64,000 nt of DNA from Pseudomonadota bacterium (GTDB taxonomy: Bacteria > Pseudomonadota > Gammaproteobacteria > Xanthomonadales > SZUA-38), in the NCBI GenBank assembly GCA_039033415.1, contig JBCCCR010000005.1, positions 62,001 through 126,000 of the forward strand, read 5' to 3'. Both the position numbers and the translations under genes were made by a program. The notes under the pieces were generated by a model. That model was given only the letters and a program-made list of their open reading frames with translations, did not search any database and was not told where the DNA came from. Positions 25,594-34,852 of the stretch are shown one piece after another. The stretch's first letter is position 1. Each line of letters begins with the position of its first letter.

Positions 25594-26502
25594 ATGGACG
25601 CCGTACTTCGCACGCCCGACGAGGCGTTCTCCGATCTGCCCGACTATCCCTTTTCACCCAACTACCTGACGGTCACGGATCCGGCGCTCGGCGAGCTCCG
25701 CGTTCACTATCTCGACGAAGGCAACGGCCCGGTGGTTCTGCTGCTCCACGGCGAGCCGTCCTGGAGCTATCTCTATCGTAAGATGATCCCGCCGCTGGTA
25801 GCCGCCGGCTTTCGCTGCGTGGCGCCCGACCTGGTCGGCTTCGGCCGCTCGGACAAGCCAGCACGCCGCGAGGACTATACCTACAGTGGCCACCTAGACT
25901 GGCTGACCCAGACCCTCAACGCGCTTGAGCTCGACCAGATTCATTTGTTCTGCCAGGACTGGGGCGGCTTGCTCGGCTTGCGGCTCGTAGCGGCCGAGCC
26001 CGAACGCTTCGCCTCCGTGTGTGCGTCGAACACCATCCTGCCGACCGGCCAGGGTGAACCGTCAACCGCCTTCATCCAGTGGCGCGATTTCTCGCAGTCT
26101 GTGCCGGAGTTTCCCACCGGCAAGATCATTGAATCCGGCTGCGCGCGCCCCTTCAGCGATACTGTGAGGGCCGCTTACGATGCGCCATACCCCGACGAAC
26201 GCTACAAGGCCGGGGCCCGGGCGTTCCCGCCGCTGGTGCCCATCACGGCGGACATCGACGGCGCAACAGAAAACCGGGAAGCCTGGAAGACGCTCGCCGC
26301 CTATGAGCGGCCGTTTCTGACGCTGTTTGGCGACTCAGACCCCATTATGGCGGGCGTGGAGAAGTTCTTTCAGTCACGGGTTCCCGGATGCCAGGGCCAG
26401 CCACACGCCATCATTGAGCAGGCGGCACATTTTATTCAGGAAGACGCCGGCGAGGAGCTGACGACCCACCTGATTCCCTGGCTGCAGAACCCAAACGCCT
26501 GA
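25594..26502 (+). CDS. Haloalkane dehalogenase
   Basis: 302 residues of the HLD-I (DhlA-like) group. The catalytic triad is visible: nucleophile Asp122 in CQDWGG, acid Asp249 in GDSDPI and His279 in QAAHFIQED. HGEPSWSYLYRKMIP carries the oxyanion Glu54, and Trp123 is the first halide ligand. It cleaves carbon-halogen bonds to alcohols and halide. It follows the lipase-like gene by 38 bases. In DhlA a second Trp completes the halide site; the cap residue here should be checked by modelling. Marine bacteria often carry such enzymes for natural organohalides. Confidence 0.9.
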   Translation: MDAVLRTPDEAFSDLPDYPFSPNYLTVTDPALGELRVHYLDEGNGPVVLLLHGEPSWSYLYRKMIPPLVAAGFRCVAPDLVGFGRSDKPARREDYTYSGHLDWLTQTLNALELDQIHLFCQDWGGLLGLRLVAAEPERFASVCASNTILPTGQGEPSTAFIQWRDFSQSVPEFPTGKIIESGCARPFSDTVRAAYDAPYPDERYKAGARAFPPLVPITADIDGATENREAWKTLAAYERPFLTLFGDSDPIMAGVEKFFQSRVPGCQGQPHAIIEQAAHFIQEDAGEELTTHLIPWLQNPNA

Positions 26503-26532
26503 CGCTGGGCCGGTGCCGCTGAGCGGCCCGCT

Positions 26533-27927
26533 TCAGTCGACCGGCCAGTTCTCCAGCGCGTCGACAAACGCAGCCAGCCACGCATTGGTTTGGAAGGCGT
26601 CGAGCGCGCGGTGGTCGATAGAAAGCGTGACGTAGCAGCTCGGCACAATCTGGACCTGGTCCTCGCCGTCCACCTCACGCACGCGAACCCGCTTCTCCAG
26701 CTTTCCGACGCCCAGGATGGCCACCTCAGGTTGATTGATGATGATCGGAGCCGCGAGCAGGCTGCCCGACACCCCGTGGTTGGAAATCGTAAAGGTGCCG
26801 CCGCGCAGGTCGTCCTGCGTTAGGCCGCCGGTGCGGGCCCGCTCGGTTTTTTCGCCGAGGTCGGCCGCAATTTCGGCCAGCGTGCGGTCCTGAACCCGCT
26901 TAATCACGGGCACGATCAGCCCCTGTTCACCGAGCGCAGTGCCGACACCGATATTGACGTCGTCAAAGAGCTGAAGGTGATCGGAATGGAATCGGCTGTT
27001 GACCTGGGGCACCGCCCGCATGGCGGCGGCCGCCGCCGCCACAAAATACGCGGTGTAGGTGAGCTTGATACCCTGCTCAGCGAGCGCCGCCTTGTGAGCC
27101 TGACGATGTGCGGCCACCGCACTCATGTCGGCCTCGAACAAGCTCGTCACGTGCGGCGACTTCTTGATCGAGTCCATCATGTTGCGGGCAATCGCCCTTC
27201 GCATGGCGCTGTGCGGCACCCGTCGCCCTTCCGGCACGCCGGCCTCCGGCGCACGCTGCTCCAGCCAGGAGAGCAGGTTGTCGCGGGTGACGCGGCCGCC
27301 TTCGCCGGTACCCGGAATCATCTTCAGGCTGTGAATGGCGTACTGCTCCATCAGCCGGCGAACAGCCGGGCTGATCCGGTCGGCGCCCGGCGCCTCGGCA
27401 TCAGCGGGCGGAGTCGGCGTGGGCGCGTCGACGACGGCGAGATGTGCGAGAAGCTGGCCGGGGCGGAGCTCCTGTCCAGCCTCAGCGGCCAGGCTGTGAA
27501 TCGCGCCGCCATCAGACGCCACAATCTCGAGCATCACCTTGTCGGTTTCCACCTCCGCCAATGGCTGACCGGCGGACACCTGCTGACCGGGCTCCACCAG
27601 CCAGCGGCCCAGCGTTGCGGCGGTCCCCTCATTGTCTTCGGTGACAAACAGCACCTCGGTCAGCGAGGCGTCAGCGGCACCCGCCACCGCCTCTTTCGTA
27701 AGCCGACCGAGCACCGTCCCGGGCTCCAGCTCCTGATCGAGCTCCACCAGCTGCTCTGCGAGAAAGCCCGCGGCAGGTGCGGCGATTTCCACCGTAACCT
27801 TATCGGTTTCCAGCTCGGCAACCGGCTGATCGGACTGGACCGCGTCACCGACCGATACCAGCCACCGATTCAGGCGCGCCGTTGTGCCTTCGGTCTGCTC
27901 GGCAAAGACGATGTCAAGCTCACTCAT
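26533..27927 (-). CDS. Branched-chain 2-oxoacid dehydrogenase E2, two lipoyl domains
   Basis: 464 residues. Two lipoyl domains with lysines Lys43 (ETDKVTVEI) and Lys130 (ETDKVMLEI) precede a subunit-binding domain (about 184-222, ISPAVRRLMEQYAI). The acetyltransferase-type catalytic domain starts near 235. It transfers acyl groups from lipoate to CoA. The usual DHRxxDG motif reads DHRALDAF, with Ala in place of Gly. The ATG overlaps the end of E1 by 4 bases. E3 (lipoamide dehydrogenase) is not adjacent and must come from elsewhere. Confidence 0.92.
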   Translation of the reverse strand: MSELDIVFAEQTEGTTARLNRWLVSVGDAVQSDQPVAELETDKVTVEIAAPAAGFLAEQLVELDQELEPGTVLGRLTKEAVAGAADASLTEVLFVTEDNEGTAATLGRWLVEPGQQVSAGQPLAEVETDKVMLEIVASDGGAIHSLAAEAGQELRPGQLLAHLAVVDAPTPTPPADAEAPGADRISPAVRRLMEQYAIHSLKMIPGTGEGGRVTRDNLLSWLEQRAPEAGVPEGRRVPHSAMRRAIARNMMDSIKKSPHVTSLFEADMSAVAAHRQAHKAALAEQGIKLTYTAYFVAAAAAAMRAVPQVNSRFHSDHLQLFDDVNIGVGTALGEQGLIVPVIKRVQDRTLAEIAADLGEKTERARTGGLTQDDLRGGTFTISNHGVSGSLLAAPIIINQPEVAILGVGKLEKRVRVREVDGEDQVQIVPSCYVTLSIDHRALDAFQTNAWLAAFVDALENWPVD

Positions 27928-30035
27928 AGCGCCAGCAGACGGGCGACGGCCCGCTCGATTTCGTCTTCGCGAGGCACCGCGGCGTTGAGCAGGCCGAGGT
28001 TATGGGGGTTGGGAATGTCCGGCATGGTCAGGCGGCGTACCGGGGCGTCGAGCGACCAAAACAGCTCGTCGGCGAGTACGGCAGCCACCTCGGCGCCAAA
28101 GCCGGCGGTGAGATTATCCTCGTGAACAATAAGACAGCGGCTGGTCTTCTTGACCGACTCGAGCACCCCTTCCTTATCCCAGGGGCTGATCGTTCGCAGG
28201 TCCAGTACCTCGACCGACCCTTCGCGTTTTCGGGCAACCGTTTCGCAACGCTCCACCATGGCGCCCCAGGTGACGATGGTCAGTTTGTCACCCTCAACCA
28301 CCGTCGCTGCTTTGCCGAACGCGAGCACGTAGTCATCACCCGGATACGGGCGGCGCGACCAGGCGTTGTCGTAGAGATGGCGGTGTTCAAAAAACATCGT
28401 GGGGTTATCGCCACGCAGCGCGGCGCGCAGCAGACCCACCGCGTCCTCAGCATGCGAAGGCATCGCCACCTGCCAGCCGACCTTGTGTGCCCATTCCACC
28501 TCGTCACACATGGAGTGCCAGGGATCCCCCCGCCGCGCAAAGCCGCCGGGTACCCGCACAACCATCGGGCAAGCAAACCGATTGGCCGTGCGCCAGCGCA
28601 TGGTGCCCGCATCGGTGATCTGTTCAGCCGCGGGCTCAGCGTACTTGCGGAACTGGATCTCCGGTACCGGCATCAAGCCGGCCACCGCCATGCCGACCGA
28701 TCGGCCGATAATGCCTTCTTCCGACAGGCTGGTGTCGAACACGCGGCCGTCGCCGTGAGACTCTGCAAGCCCGAGCGTTGCTCCGTGCACACCGCCTTTG
28801 GGACCCACGTCCTCGCCAAAAACCAGCACGCGAGGGTTGCTTTTGAGTTCCGCGTCCAGCGTCCGGCGAATGGCCGTAATCAGGTTGATCCGCTGCCCGC
28901 TGGGCTGCGGGGTGGTGCTGGACTCAGGAAAACGATGTTGGTCAGCCGCCAGGCCACCCATCATTGGCAGCTCGATACCGCCGTCCGTCTTTTTCTCCGC
29001 CATCACGTACCGGCGCAGCTTGCCGGTATCGGGCTCAGGTCGGGCCTGAGCCGCTTCGAGCGCAGAACGGACTTCCTGTTCAACTTCCTGCTCCAGCTCC
29101 GCCCAGCCGGCAGCATTGAGCGAGCCCTGCTCTTCTAACCAGTCTTTAAGCTTCGGCAGCGGGTCTCGAGTCTGCTCTTCGGCGATAAACGCCTCGGTCT
29201 TGTAGGTCTGCGTATCCTGAAACGTGTGCCCACAGAGGCGTGGCACCTTCAGCCGAAGCAGACAGGCGCCACGACCATCGCGGCAGTGTGCAACCGCCTC
29301 GTCGATCAGGCCGGGTGTCACTATCGGGTCGGTACCGTCGCCGTCGAGAATCTTGAGTTCGGGCCAGGCAGCGAGGTTAGCGACATGATCACCGCCCGGG
29401 GTCTGGAGCGGCGCCGGCACCGAGATCCCGTAGCCGTTGTCCTCCATGTAAAAGAGCATCGGCAGCTTGAGCGTAGTGGCGATGTTCAGCGCCGACCAAA
29501 ACCCGTTGGTGGAAGCCGAAGCGTCGCCGCCGGTTGCCACCGCGATCGCGCCGCGCCACTGCGCCTGCTTCAGCTCGTCTGTGCGATAGGCAATCGCCTG
29601 CGCCCAGCCCACCGCCGGCGTGTATTGAGCGCCCACGCCGCCACTCATGGGCAGCAGCGTTGCGCCGCGCCCGAGGCGTCCTGCTCCCGGCAGATTGCAG
29701 ACCACACCGATGTCGCGCCCGTCGCTGTAGCCGCCGCTGCGCGCCAGCGGCGCGGCGAAGGCGTCCTCGGACGTGAGCCCCAGCGCCAGCGCAAGGGGGC
29801 GCGACCGGTAGTAGCCGGTGGCGCCGTCGTGCGTATGGGTCAGTCGGCTCCCTAGCAGAATCTGCGCAAAATCATGGCCGCGGGCAGAAAATTGATTGAA
29901 GACCTGACGAGCCGGCACCAGCTCCGTCTCTTCGATATGATCGATGAGTCGACTGGTGAGCAGCAGACGTGAGATCTGCAGCCAGTCGACGGCAGTGGGA
30001 TCCGGGATGGTGTCTAGGGCGGCCTGTTGGTCCAT
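27924..30035 (-). CDS. Branched-chain 2-oxoacid dehydrogenase E1, fused alpha and beta
   Basis: 703 residues. The alpha half (about 1-340) binds thiamine diphosphate (GGDASASTNG to EDNGYGIS) and the beta half (about 390-703) starts INLITAIRRTLDAEL and carries VLVFGEDVGPKGGVHG. Usually these are separate genes; here they form one chain with an E-rich linker. The ATG at 30033-30035 follows a strong GGAGGT site; the upstream ATG at 30059 is not needed. It decarboxylates branched-chain 2-oxoacids (or related) onto lipoyl-E2. The PaaX-type regulator lies opposite. Confidence 0.9.
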   Translation of the reverse strand: MDQQAALDTIPDPTAVDWLQISRLLLTSRLIDHIEETELVPARQVFNQFSARGHDFAQILLGSRLTHTHDGATGYYRSRPLALALGLTSEDAFAAPLARSGGYSDGRDIGVVCNLPGAGRLGRGATLLPMSGGVGAQYTPAVGWAQAIAYRTDELKQAQWRGAIAVATGGDASASTNGFWSALNIATTLKLPMLFYMEDNGYGISVPAPLQTPGGDHVANLAAWPELKILDGDGTDPIVTPGLIDEAVAHCRDGRGACLLRLKVPRLCGHTFQDTQTYKTEAFIAEEQTRDPLPKLKDWLEEQGSLNAAGWAELEQEVEQEVRSALEAAQARPEPDTGKLRRYVMAEKKTDGGIELPMMGGLAADQHRFPESSTTPQPSGQRINLITAIRRTLDAELKSNPRVLVFGEDVGPKGGVHGATLGLAESHGDGRVFDTSLSEEGIIGRSVGMAVAGLMPVPEIQFRKYAEPAAEQITDAGTMRWRTANRFACPMVVRVPGGFARRGDPWHSMCDEVEWAHKVGWQVAMPSHAEDAVGLLRAALRGDNPTMFFEHRHLYDNAWSRRPYPGDDYVLAFGKAATVVEGDKLTIVTWGAMVERCETVARKREGSVEVLDLRTISPWDKEGVLESVKKTSRCLIVHEDNLTAGFGAEVAAVLADELFWSLDAPVRRLTMPDIPNPHNLGLLNAAVPREDEIERAVARLLAL

Positions 30036-30142
30036 CAGTACCTCCAGCACGTGCGCCAATTCAGCTTGTCGATTGGCGGCGCGCAGCGGGTTTACGCTAC
30101 ATTTCAGATCAGACCATAATGGCTCCCATGGCCAACCTGATA

Positions 30143-30199
30143 CCTGATTACCAATGCTAATGAGATTTTCTGTATCATAAAATTGCTATGTTAATCAGG
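30143..30199. promoter_or_regulatory. Candidate operator between E1 and paaX
   Basis: The AT-rich gap between divergent genes holds perfect inverted octamers CCTGATTA (30143-30150) and TAATCAGG (30192-30199). The 41 bases between them are rich in A/T (TGTATCATAAAATTGC). PaaX-type repressors bind TGATT-containing palindromes, so self-control of paaX and E1E2 is a good guess. Exact promoter elements are not certain. Confidence 0.5.
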
Positions 30200-30213
30200 A
30201 AACAACCATTCTC

Positions 30214-31158
30214 ATGACGCTTCCTGCCCTGGCCCAGGACACGCTCGAACCCCTGATCGCCGCTTTTCGCAGCCGCCGACCGCTTCGCGCCGGGTCGCTG
30301 ATCATCACGGTGTTTGGCGACACCATCTCGCAGCACGGCAACTGCGTCTGGCTAGGCAGCCTGATCCGCGCCCTGGCGCCGCTCGGTCTGAGCGAGCGCC
30401 TGATTCGGACCTCGGTCTATCGCCTGTCCCAGGACGACTGGCTGACCAGCGAGCAGATTGGGCGTCGGTCTTACTACAGCTTCAGCGCCAAGGGCCTTCG
30501 TAGCTACCGCAGCGCCGCCCAGCGGATTTACAACCTGGGGCAATCGGTGTGGGACGGACAATGGATGCTCGTGCTGGCCGGATTTCTGACCGACCGGGAG
30601 CGCGACGCGCTGCGGCGCGAGCTGCAGTGGCTCGGCTACGGCACGCTCTCTCCGGGCATGATGGCGCACCCGAGCCACGACCGCACCGCGCTCGATGAAA
30701 CCCTGGCCGACATGAATCTGGCTGGCAAGGTGACGGTCCTTAGCGCCCAAACCGAGGACGATGCCTCGCTGGAAGTGCTCCAGCAGCTCGCGGTGAAAAG
30801 CTGGAAGCTGAAGGAGCTGGGTGAGAGCTACCGGGCGTTTTGCAGCGCCTACCAGCCGTCGCTGCAGGCGTTGGAAAACGGCGAGCTGCTGTCAGACCAC
30901 GCTTGCTTCCTGCTGCGCACGCTGCTGATTCACGACTACCGGCGGCTGCTGCTCCGAGACGCAGACCTCCCCGAGGAGCTTCTGGCCAAAACCTGGCCCG
31001 GTCGCGAGGCGCTGGCGCTCACGACCCGGCTCTATCGGCTGCTTGGCCCAACCGTATCGGACTATGTCTGCCACCACCTCGAAGGCAAGTCAGGCCTGTT
31101 GCCGGGGCCGGGAGCCGATTTTGCTCAGCGCTTTTCGGCAGGCAGCGCCAGCCAATAG
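30214..31158 (+). CDS. paaX: PaaX family transcriptional repressor
   Basis: 314 residues in the usual PaaX layout: an N-terminal winged helix (RAGSLIITVFGDTISQHG, then SERLIRTSVYRLSQDDWL) and a C-terminal ligand domain (VWDGQWMLVLAGF, and TLLIHDYRRLLLRD). PaaX represses phenylacetate degradation and responds to phenylacetyl-CoA. Here no paa genes are nearby. It faces the E1/E2 genes, so it may respond to an acyl-CoA from branched-chain or aromatic oxoacids instead. The end overlaps the convergent ABC ATPase by 34 bases. Confidence 0.9.
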   Translation: MTLPALAQDTLEPLIAAFRSRRPLRAGSLIITVFGDTISQHGNCVWLGSLIRALAPLGLSERLIRTSVYRLSQDDWLTSEQIGRRSYYSFSAKGLRSYRSAAQRIYNLGQSVWDGQWMLVLAGFLTDRERDALRRELQWLGYGTLSPGMMAHPSHDRTALDETLADMNLAGKVTVLSAQTEDDASLEVLQQLAVKSWKLKELGESYRAFCSAYQPSLQALENGELLSDHACFLLRTLLIHDYRRLLLRDADLPEELLAKTWPGREALALTTRLYRLLGPTVSDYVCHHLEGKSGLLPGPGADFAQRFSAGSASQ

Positions 31159-31919
31159 CCCTGCTCCCGGATAACGTGCACGGACACGTCGTATAACTCG
31201 CTCAGGCGCGCCCCCGTCAGCAGCCGCTCCGGCGAATCATCCGCTTCGACTCGCCCGGCCTTGAGAAAGATCACCCTTTCAACCTGCGGCAGGATCTCGT
31301 GCACATGGTGGGTGGCCAAAACGAGCTTGATGCCGCCGTCCAGCAGCCGGTGAAACTCTTCGAGCAGCGCAAACGCTGCGCCGGGATCAAGGCCAGCCAG
31401 CGGCTCATCCAGCACCAGATGCCGGGGCTTTGTCGCCAGCGCGCGAGCCAGCAGGCAGCGGCGCTGCTGGCCGGTCGACATACGGGCATAAAGGGATCGG
31501 CCGTTCAGCGAAAAACGATCGAGCAACACATCGGCGGTTTCCTGCTCTTGATCGCTGTAGCGATACACGATGCCCGAGGTACCGAGACTGGCGGAAAACC
31601 TAGACAGCACGGCTTCCCGAGCAGTCGCCGCGCTGGGAAAGGTCTGCTGCAGGTCGTGCGAAACCAATCCCAGCTTCGCCTGATAGCGTCGGGTTTCAAA
31701 GCGGCTTTCGCCGAGGATCTTCAGCGACGACTCAGGCTTGGGGGCTGGATAAATCTCTCGCGCCAGCAGCTTAAGCAGCGTGGACTTGCCGGCGCCGTTA
31801 GGGCCCAGGATCGCCACGTTTTCGTGCTGACCGATCGTGAGGGAAAGGCTAGCAAAGACCTGGGTCGGCCCTCGCCAACATTCGACATTTCTCAGCTCGA
31901 TGAGCGCGGGCTCTGACAC
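31125..31919 (-). CDS. ABC transporter ATP-binding protein, stand-alone
   Basis: 264 residues. Walker A GPNGAGKS, Q-loop VSHDLQQ, signature MSTGQQRR (in place of LSGGQ), Walker B HLVLDEP and the H-loop ATHH are all present. No permease is adjacent. It resembles ModF/PhnK-like single ABC proteins whose membrane partner is unknown. It overlaps paaX tail to tail by 34 bases. Confidence 0.82.
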   Translation of the reverse strand: MSEPALIELRNVECWRGPTQVFASLSLTIGQHENVAILGPNGAGKSTLLKLLAREIYPAPKPESSLKILGESRFETRRYQAKLGLVSHDLQQTFPSAATAREAVLSRFSASLGTSGIVYRYSDQEQETADVLLDRFSLNGRSLYARMSTGQQRRCLLARALATKPRHLVLDEPLAGLDPGAAFALLEEFHRLLDGGIKLVLATHHVHEILPQVERVIFLKAGRVEADDSPERLLTGARLSELYDVSVHVIREQGYWLALPAEKR

Positions 31920-31954
31920 GGCTTGGGTGACCTAAATGCTGCACGAGGAAAACC

Positions 31955-32069
31955 AGTGTCCTGTTTGGCAAGTTCGTTTTATTTCCGCGCGCGCCTTGGC
32001 CCGGGTGGTCCCCGGGCCAAGGCTCGCAACGGGGCTCTGAAACGCAACGAACTTGCCAAACAGGACACT
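31955..32069. repeat. 115-bp palindromic element with nested hairpin
   Basis: Outer arms 31955-31978 and 32046-32069 are perfect 24-base inverted repeats. An inner perfect 12-bp stem (CCTTGGCCCGGG, arms 31994-32005 and 32011-32022, 5-base loop) lies at the centre. Ends are AGTG...CACT, like the foldback element at 12529-12794. It lies between the ABC gene and the ThuA gene, in a spacer with no gene. It may be a MITE or a bidirectional structured RNA. Confidence 0.7.
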
Positions 32070-32153
32070 AGACCGGCCGCCATGATGCGCGTCACACTTC
32101 TGCGCCGCAAGGCTTCGTAAGATGCGGCTACTGCAGTTTGGCTGGATGTCTTG

Positions 32154-34805
32154 ATGACGCTTCAACTACTCGTGCGCACGTGTCTACGGGCCGCCCTGTT
32201 TACCGGGCTGCTCGCCTTTGCGGTTGCGACGGGCCAGGCGGGTCAGAACAGCTCGCCTCGGATCCTGGCGTTCAGCAAGACCGAAGGCTTCCGTCATGGC
32301 TCAATCAGCAGCGCGCTGACCGCCATCGAAAACCTAGGCGCCCAACATGGTTTCGCCGTGGACGCCACCGAAGACGCGACGGCTTTCACCGACGCCAACC
32401 TGGCGAACTACGCCGCCGTGGCCTTTGTGCTCACCAGCGGCAACGTGCTCAACGACTCACAGCAGGAGGCTTTTGAGCGCTACATCCAGGCGGGCGGCGG
32501 CTATGTGGGCGTGCACTCGGCCAGCGATACCGAGTACCAGTGGCCATGGTACGGAGGCCTGGTGGGCGCCTATTTTCAGCGACACCCGGCGCAGCAGACG
32601 GCGACTCTGACCGTCGAAGACCCGGACCATCCGTCTACCCGTAACCTGCCTACCACCCTCAGCCGTTTCGACGAATGGTACGACTTTCGAACCAATCCCC
32701 GCGGCGCGGTCAACGTACTCATGACCATCGATGAATCGACTTACAACGGCGGTCAGATGGGCCCGGATCACCCGCTGGTTTGGTTTCACGAGTATGACGG
32801 CGGCCGTTCCTGGTACACCGCCATGGGCCACACGAGCGCCAGCTATACCGAACCTGAGTTCGTTTCGCATTTGCTCGGCGGCATCCAATATGCCGCCAAT
32901 CTTGAGGGTCCGCTGACCGTCGACGCCAGCGGTCAATGGTTTGTCCGCCAGAACTCGGGGCGGCCGTTTTTTATGGCGGGCGCCGGCGGACCGGAGGGTT
33001 TTCTTTATGAGACTGACGCCCGAAAACAGGAGATTGTGGATCAGCTCGTGGCCAGCGGCGCCAACGCGCTTTATATGCACTCCATCCGGTCATTCGAAGG
33101 CGACGGCTATGATTTTGAGGATCCGTTCAACGTCAACAATGACCCCACCAGCGGGATCGCTCCTGGCGTGTTCGACAACTGGCGAAGCTTTCTAACGCAG
33201 CTCGATCAGGCCGAGATCGTCACGTGGTTCCACGTGATCGACGACACGGCGCGACCGTGGGGCTGTGACGTGCCGCTCAGCCAGGATGCTGTCGACTACA
33301 TCGAAGCGCTCGTCAACGCCTTTAAGGACCTAGACCACCTGGTGTGGCTGGCGGGCGAGGAGTACCTCATGGGACGCTGCACCACCGGGGAGGATAATGA
33401 TCTGATGTCCGCCATCGCCGCGGAAATCCGGCGGCACGACCCGGTGCACCCGATCGGCGTCCATCACAACAACGGCCAGGCCATGCAGTTTGGCACGGAT
33501 CCCAACGTCAACGTGTTTGCCCAGCAGATCTGCGGAAACGCCAGCACCCGCAGCCCCGCCGGCGTCCACGGCGAGGCTGAGCAGGGCAGCTGGGTGTACG
33601 TGATGTCGGAGTGCCACCCCTGGCACCTGAACCTCCTCGGCAATGGGGATCGCACCCCCATCCGGCAATCAAACTGGGGCAGCGCCATGGGCGGGGGCTA
33701 CGTGCTCCTCTACAACGCCTACGAGTGCGCGGAAGCCGGCCGCCTGTGCAGCCGCGACTCGAATGGCAATCCCACGAGCGCTGTTGACCCACACGACCCC
33801 ACGCCCGAGATGCTGGCCGATCTTCGCCGGCTGCGCGAGTTTATGGAGGCATCAGGCTTCAGCACGCTGACACCACGAGACGACCTGGCGGCGGCGGACA
33901 CGCTTTGGGTGCTGGCCAACACGACAACTCAGAATTACGTGCTGTACGACCTCGACTCGCCGGGTTCGATGGGCGTCAGCGGCCTCGCCGTCGGAGGCTA
34001 CAGCCTGACCTGGTTTGACCCGAGCAGCGGAGCTTCCCTGACCCAGACGCGAAATGCCAGCGACGCGCCGTTTGCTGTGCCTGCGCAGTTCGGTACCGAG
34101 GTCGCGCTGCATCTGGCGCCCTCCGGGACGCTCGGCAACCGGGCTCCGCTGGCCAGTCCGGACAGCTACAGCACCGACGTAGACCAAACGCTCATCGTTG
34201 CAGCGCCCGGTATCCTGGACAATGACAGCGACCTCGACGGAGACGCGCTGACGGCGGTGCTCGTGGACGACCCGGCGAGCGGCACCCTGGATCTGTCGGA
34301 CAACGGCGGCTTCAGCTTCACGCCGGCAGCCGGCTTCAGCGGCGCCGTCAGCTTCACCTACGAAGCATCGGACGGCCTGCTGAACTCCCCAACTACCAGC
34401 GTCAGCATCAGCGTTGGCCAGCAGCCCATCACGCTGGAGCTGATCGACGCCGCCGGTGACGTCGACGCCGGCCCGCTATCCAACGGCTCAAACCTGGCGC
34501 TCGCCACGCTTGGCTTCTCGGAGTTTTCGGTAAGAACCGAACGGCTGCCGCTCGGCACTGCGAGCGTCCGTTTCACGCTGACTGGCCCGGTCTCCGAGAG
34601 CCGAACCGAAAACGTTGCGCCCTACACGTTGTTCGGCGACAGCAATGGCGACTTTGCCGGAGCGGTCATCCTGACGGGAAGCTACGCGCTGCGGGTCGAG
34701 GCTTTCGCCAGCGCCAACGCCAGCGGCCAGGTACTGGCCGATGTCACGGTGAATTTTTCGGTCAGCGATCTCAGCACGCTCATCTTTTCAGACGGCTTTG
34801 AATAG
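32154..34805 (+). CDS. Large secreted ThuA-domain, cadherin-like protein
   Basis: 883 residues. Signal peptide near 10-29 (ALFTGLLAFAVATGQA), then a ThuA domain (about 35-255; RILAFSKTEGFRHGSI and GGGYVGVHSASDTEYQWPW). A glycoside-hydrolase-like TIM-barrel region follows (about 265-610; WLAGEEYLM, HHNNGQAM). Then come a beta domain, a cadherin-like tandem domain (about 660-755; ILDNDSDLDGDALTAVLVDD) and a last beta domain. It ends LIFSDGFE. ThuA proteins act on sugars, but the activity here is unknown. Start: ATG 32154, after a TTG at 32151. Confidence 0.82.
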   Translation: MTLQLLVRTCLRAALFTGLLAFAVATGQAGQNSSPRILAFSKTEGFRHGSISSALTAIENLGAQHGFAVDATEDATAFTDANLANYAAVAFVLTSGNVLNDSQQEAFERYIQAGGGYVGVHSASDTEYQWPWYGGLVGAYFQRHPAQQTATLTVEDPDHPSTRNLPTTLSRFDEWYDFRTNPRGAVNVLMTIDESTYNGGQMGPDHPLVWFHEYDGGRSWYTAMGHTSASYTEPEFVSHLLGGIQYAANLEGPLTVDASGQWFVRQNSGRPFFMAGAGGPEGFLYETDARKQEIVDQLVASGANALYMHSIRSFEGDGYDFEDPFNVNNDPTSGIAPGVFDNWRSFLTQLDQAEIVTWFHVIDDTARPWGCDVPLSQDAVDYIEALVNAFKDLDHLVWLAGEEYLMGRCTTGEDNDLMSAIAAEIRRHDPVHPIGVHHNNGQAMQFGTDPNVNVFAQQICGNASTRSPAGVHGEAEQGSWVYVMSECHPWHLNLLGNGDRTPIRQSNWGSAMGGGYVLLYNAYECAEAGRLCSRDSNGNPTSAVDPHDPTPEMLADLRRLREFMEASGFSTLTPRDDLAAADTLWVLANTTTQNYVLYDLDSPGSMGVSGLAVGGYSLTWFDPSSGASLTQTRNASDAPFAVPAQFGTEVALHLAPSGTLGNRAPLASPDSYSTDVDQTLIVAAPGILDNDSDLDGDALTAVLVDDPASGTLDLSDNGGFSFTPAAGFSGAVSFTYEASDGLLNSPTTSVSISVGQQPITLELIDAAGDVDAGPLSNGSNLALATLGFSEFSVRTERLPLGTASVRFTLTGPVSESRTENVAPYTLFGDSNGDFAGAVILTGSYALRVEAFASANASGQVLADVTVNFSVSDLSTLIFSDGFE
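34779..34802 (+). other. C-terminal DGFE tail of the ThuA protein
   Basis: The last eight residues are LIFSDGFE, directly before the stop. Same motif as at 3340-3366, 50536-50568 and 54183-54203. Confidence 0.75.
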
Positions 34806-34852
34806 CCCCGCGCCACGCGGCGATCTGGCCGCGCGCCTACGCTGGGGTGGCG

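Noticed and set aside
26977-28125. Long plus-strand frame over the E2 and E1 genes
   Set aside because: Antisense to well-defined E2/E1 domains; no known domain.
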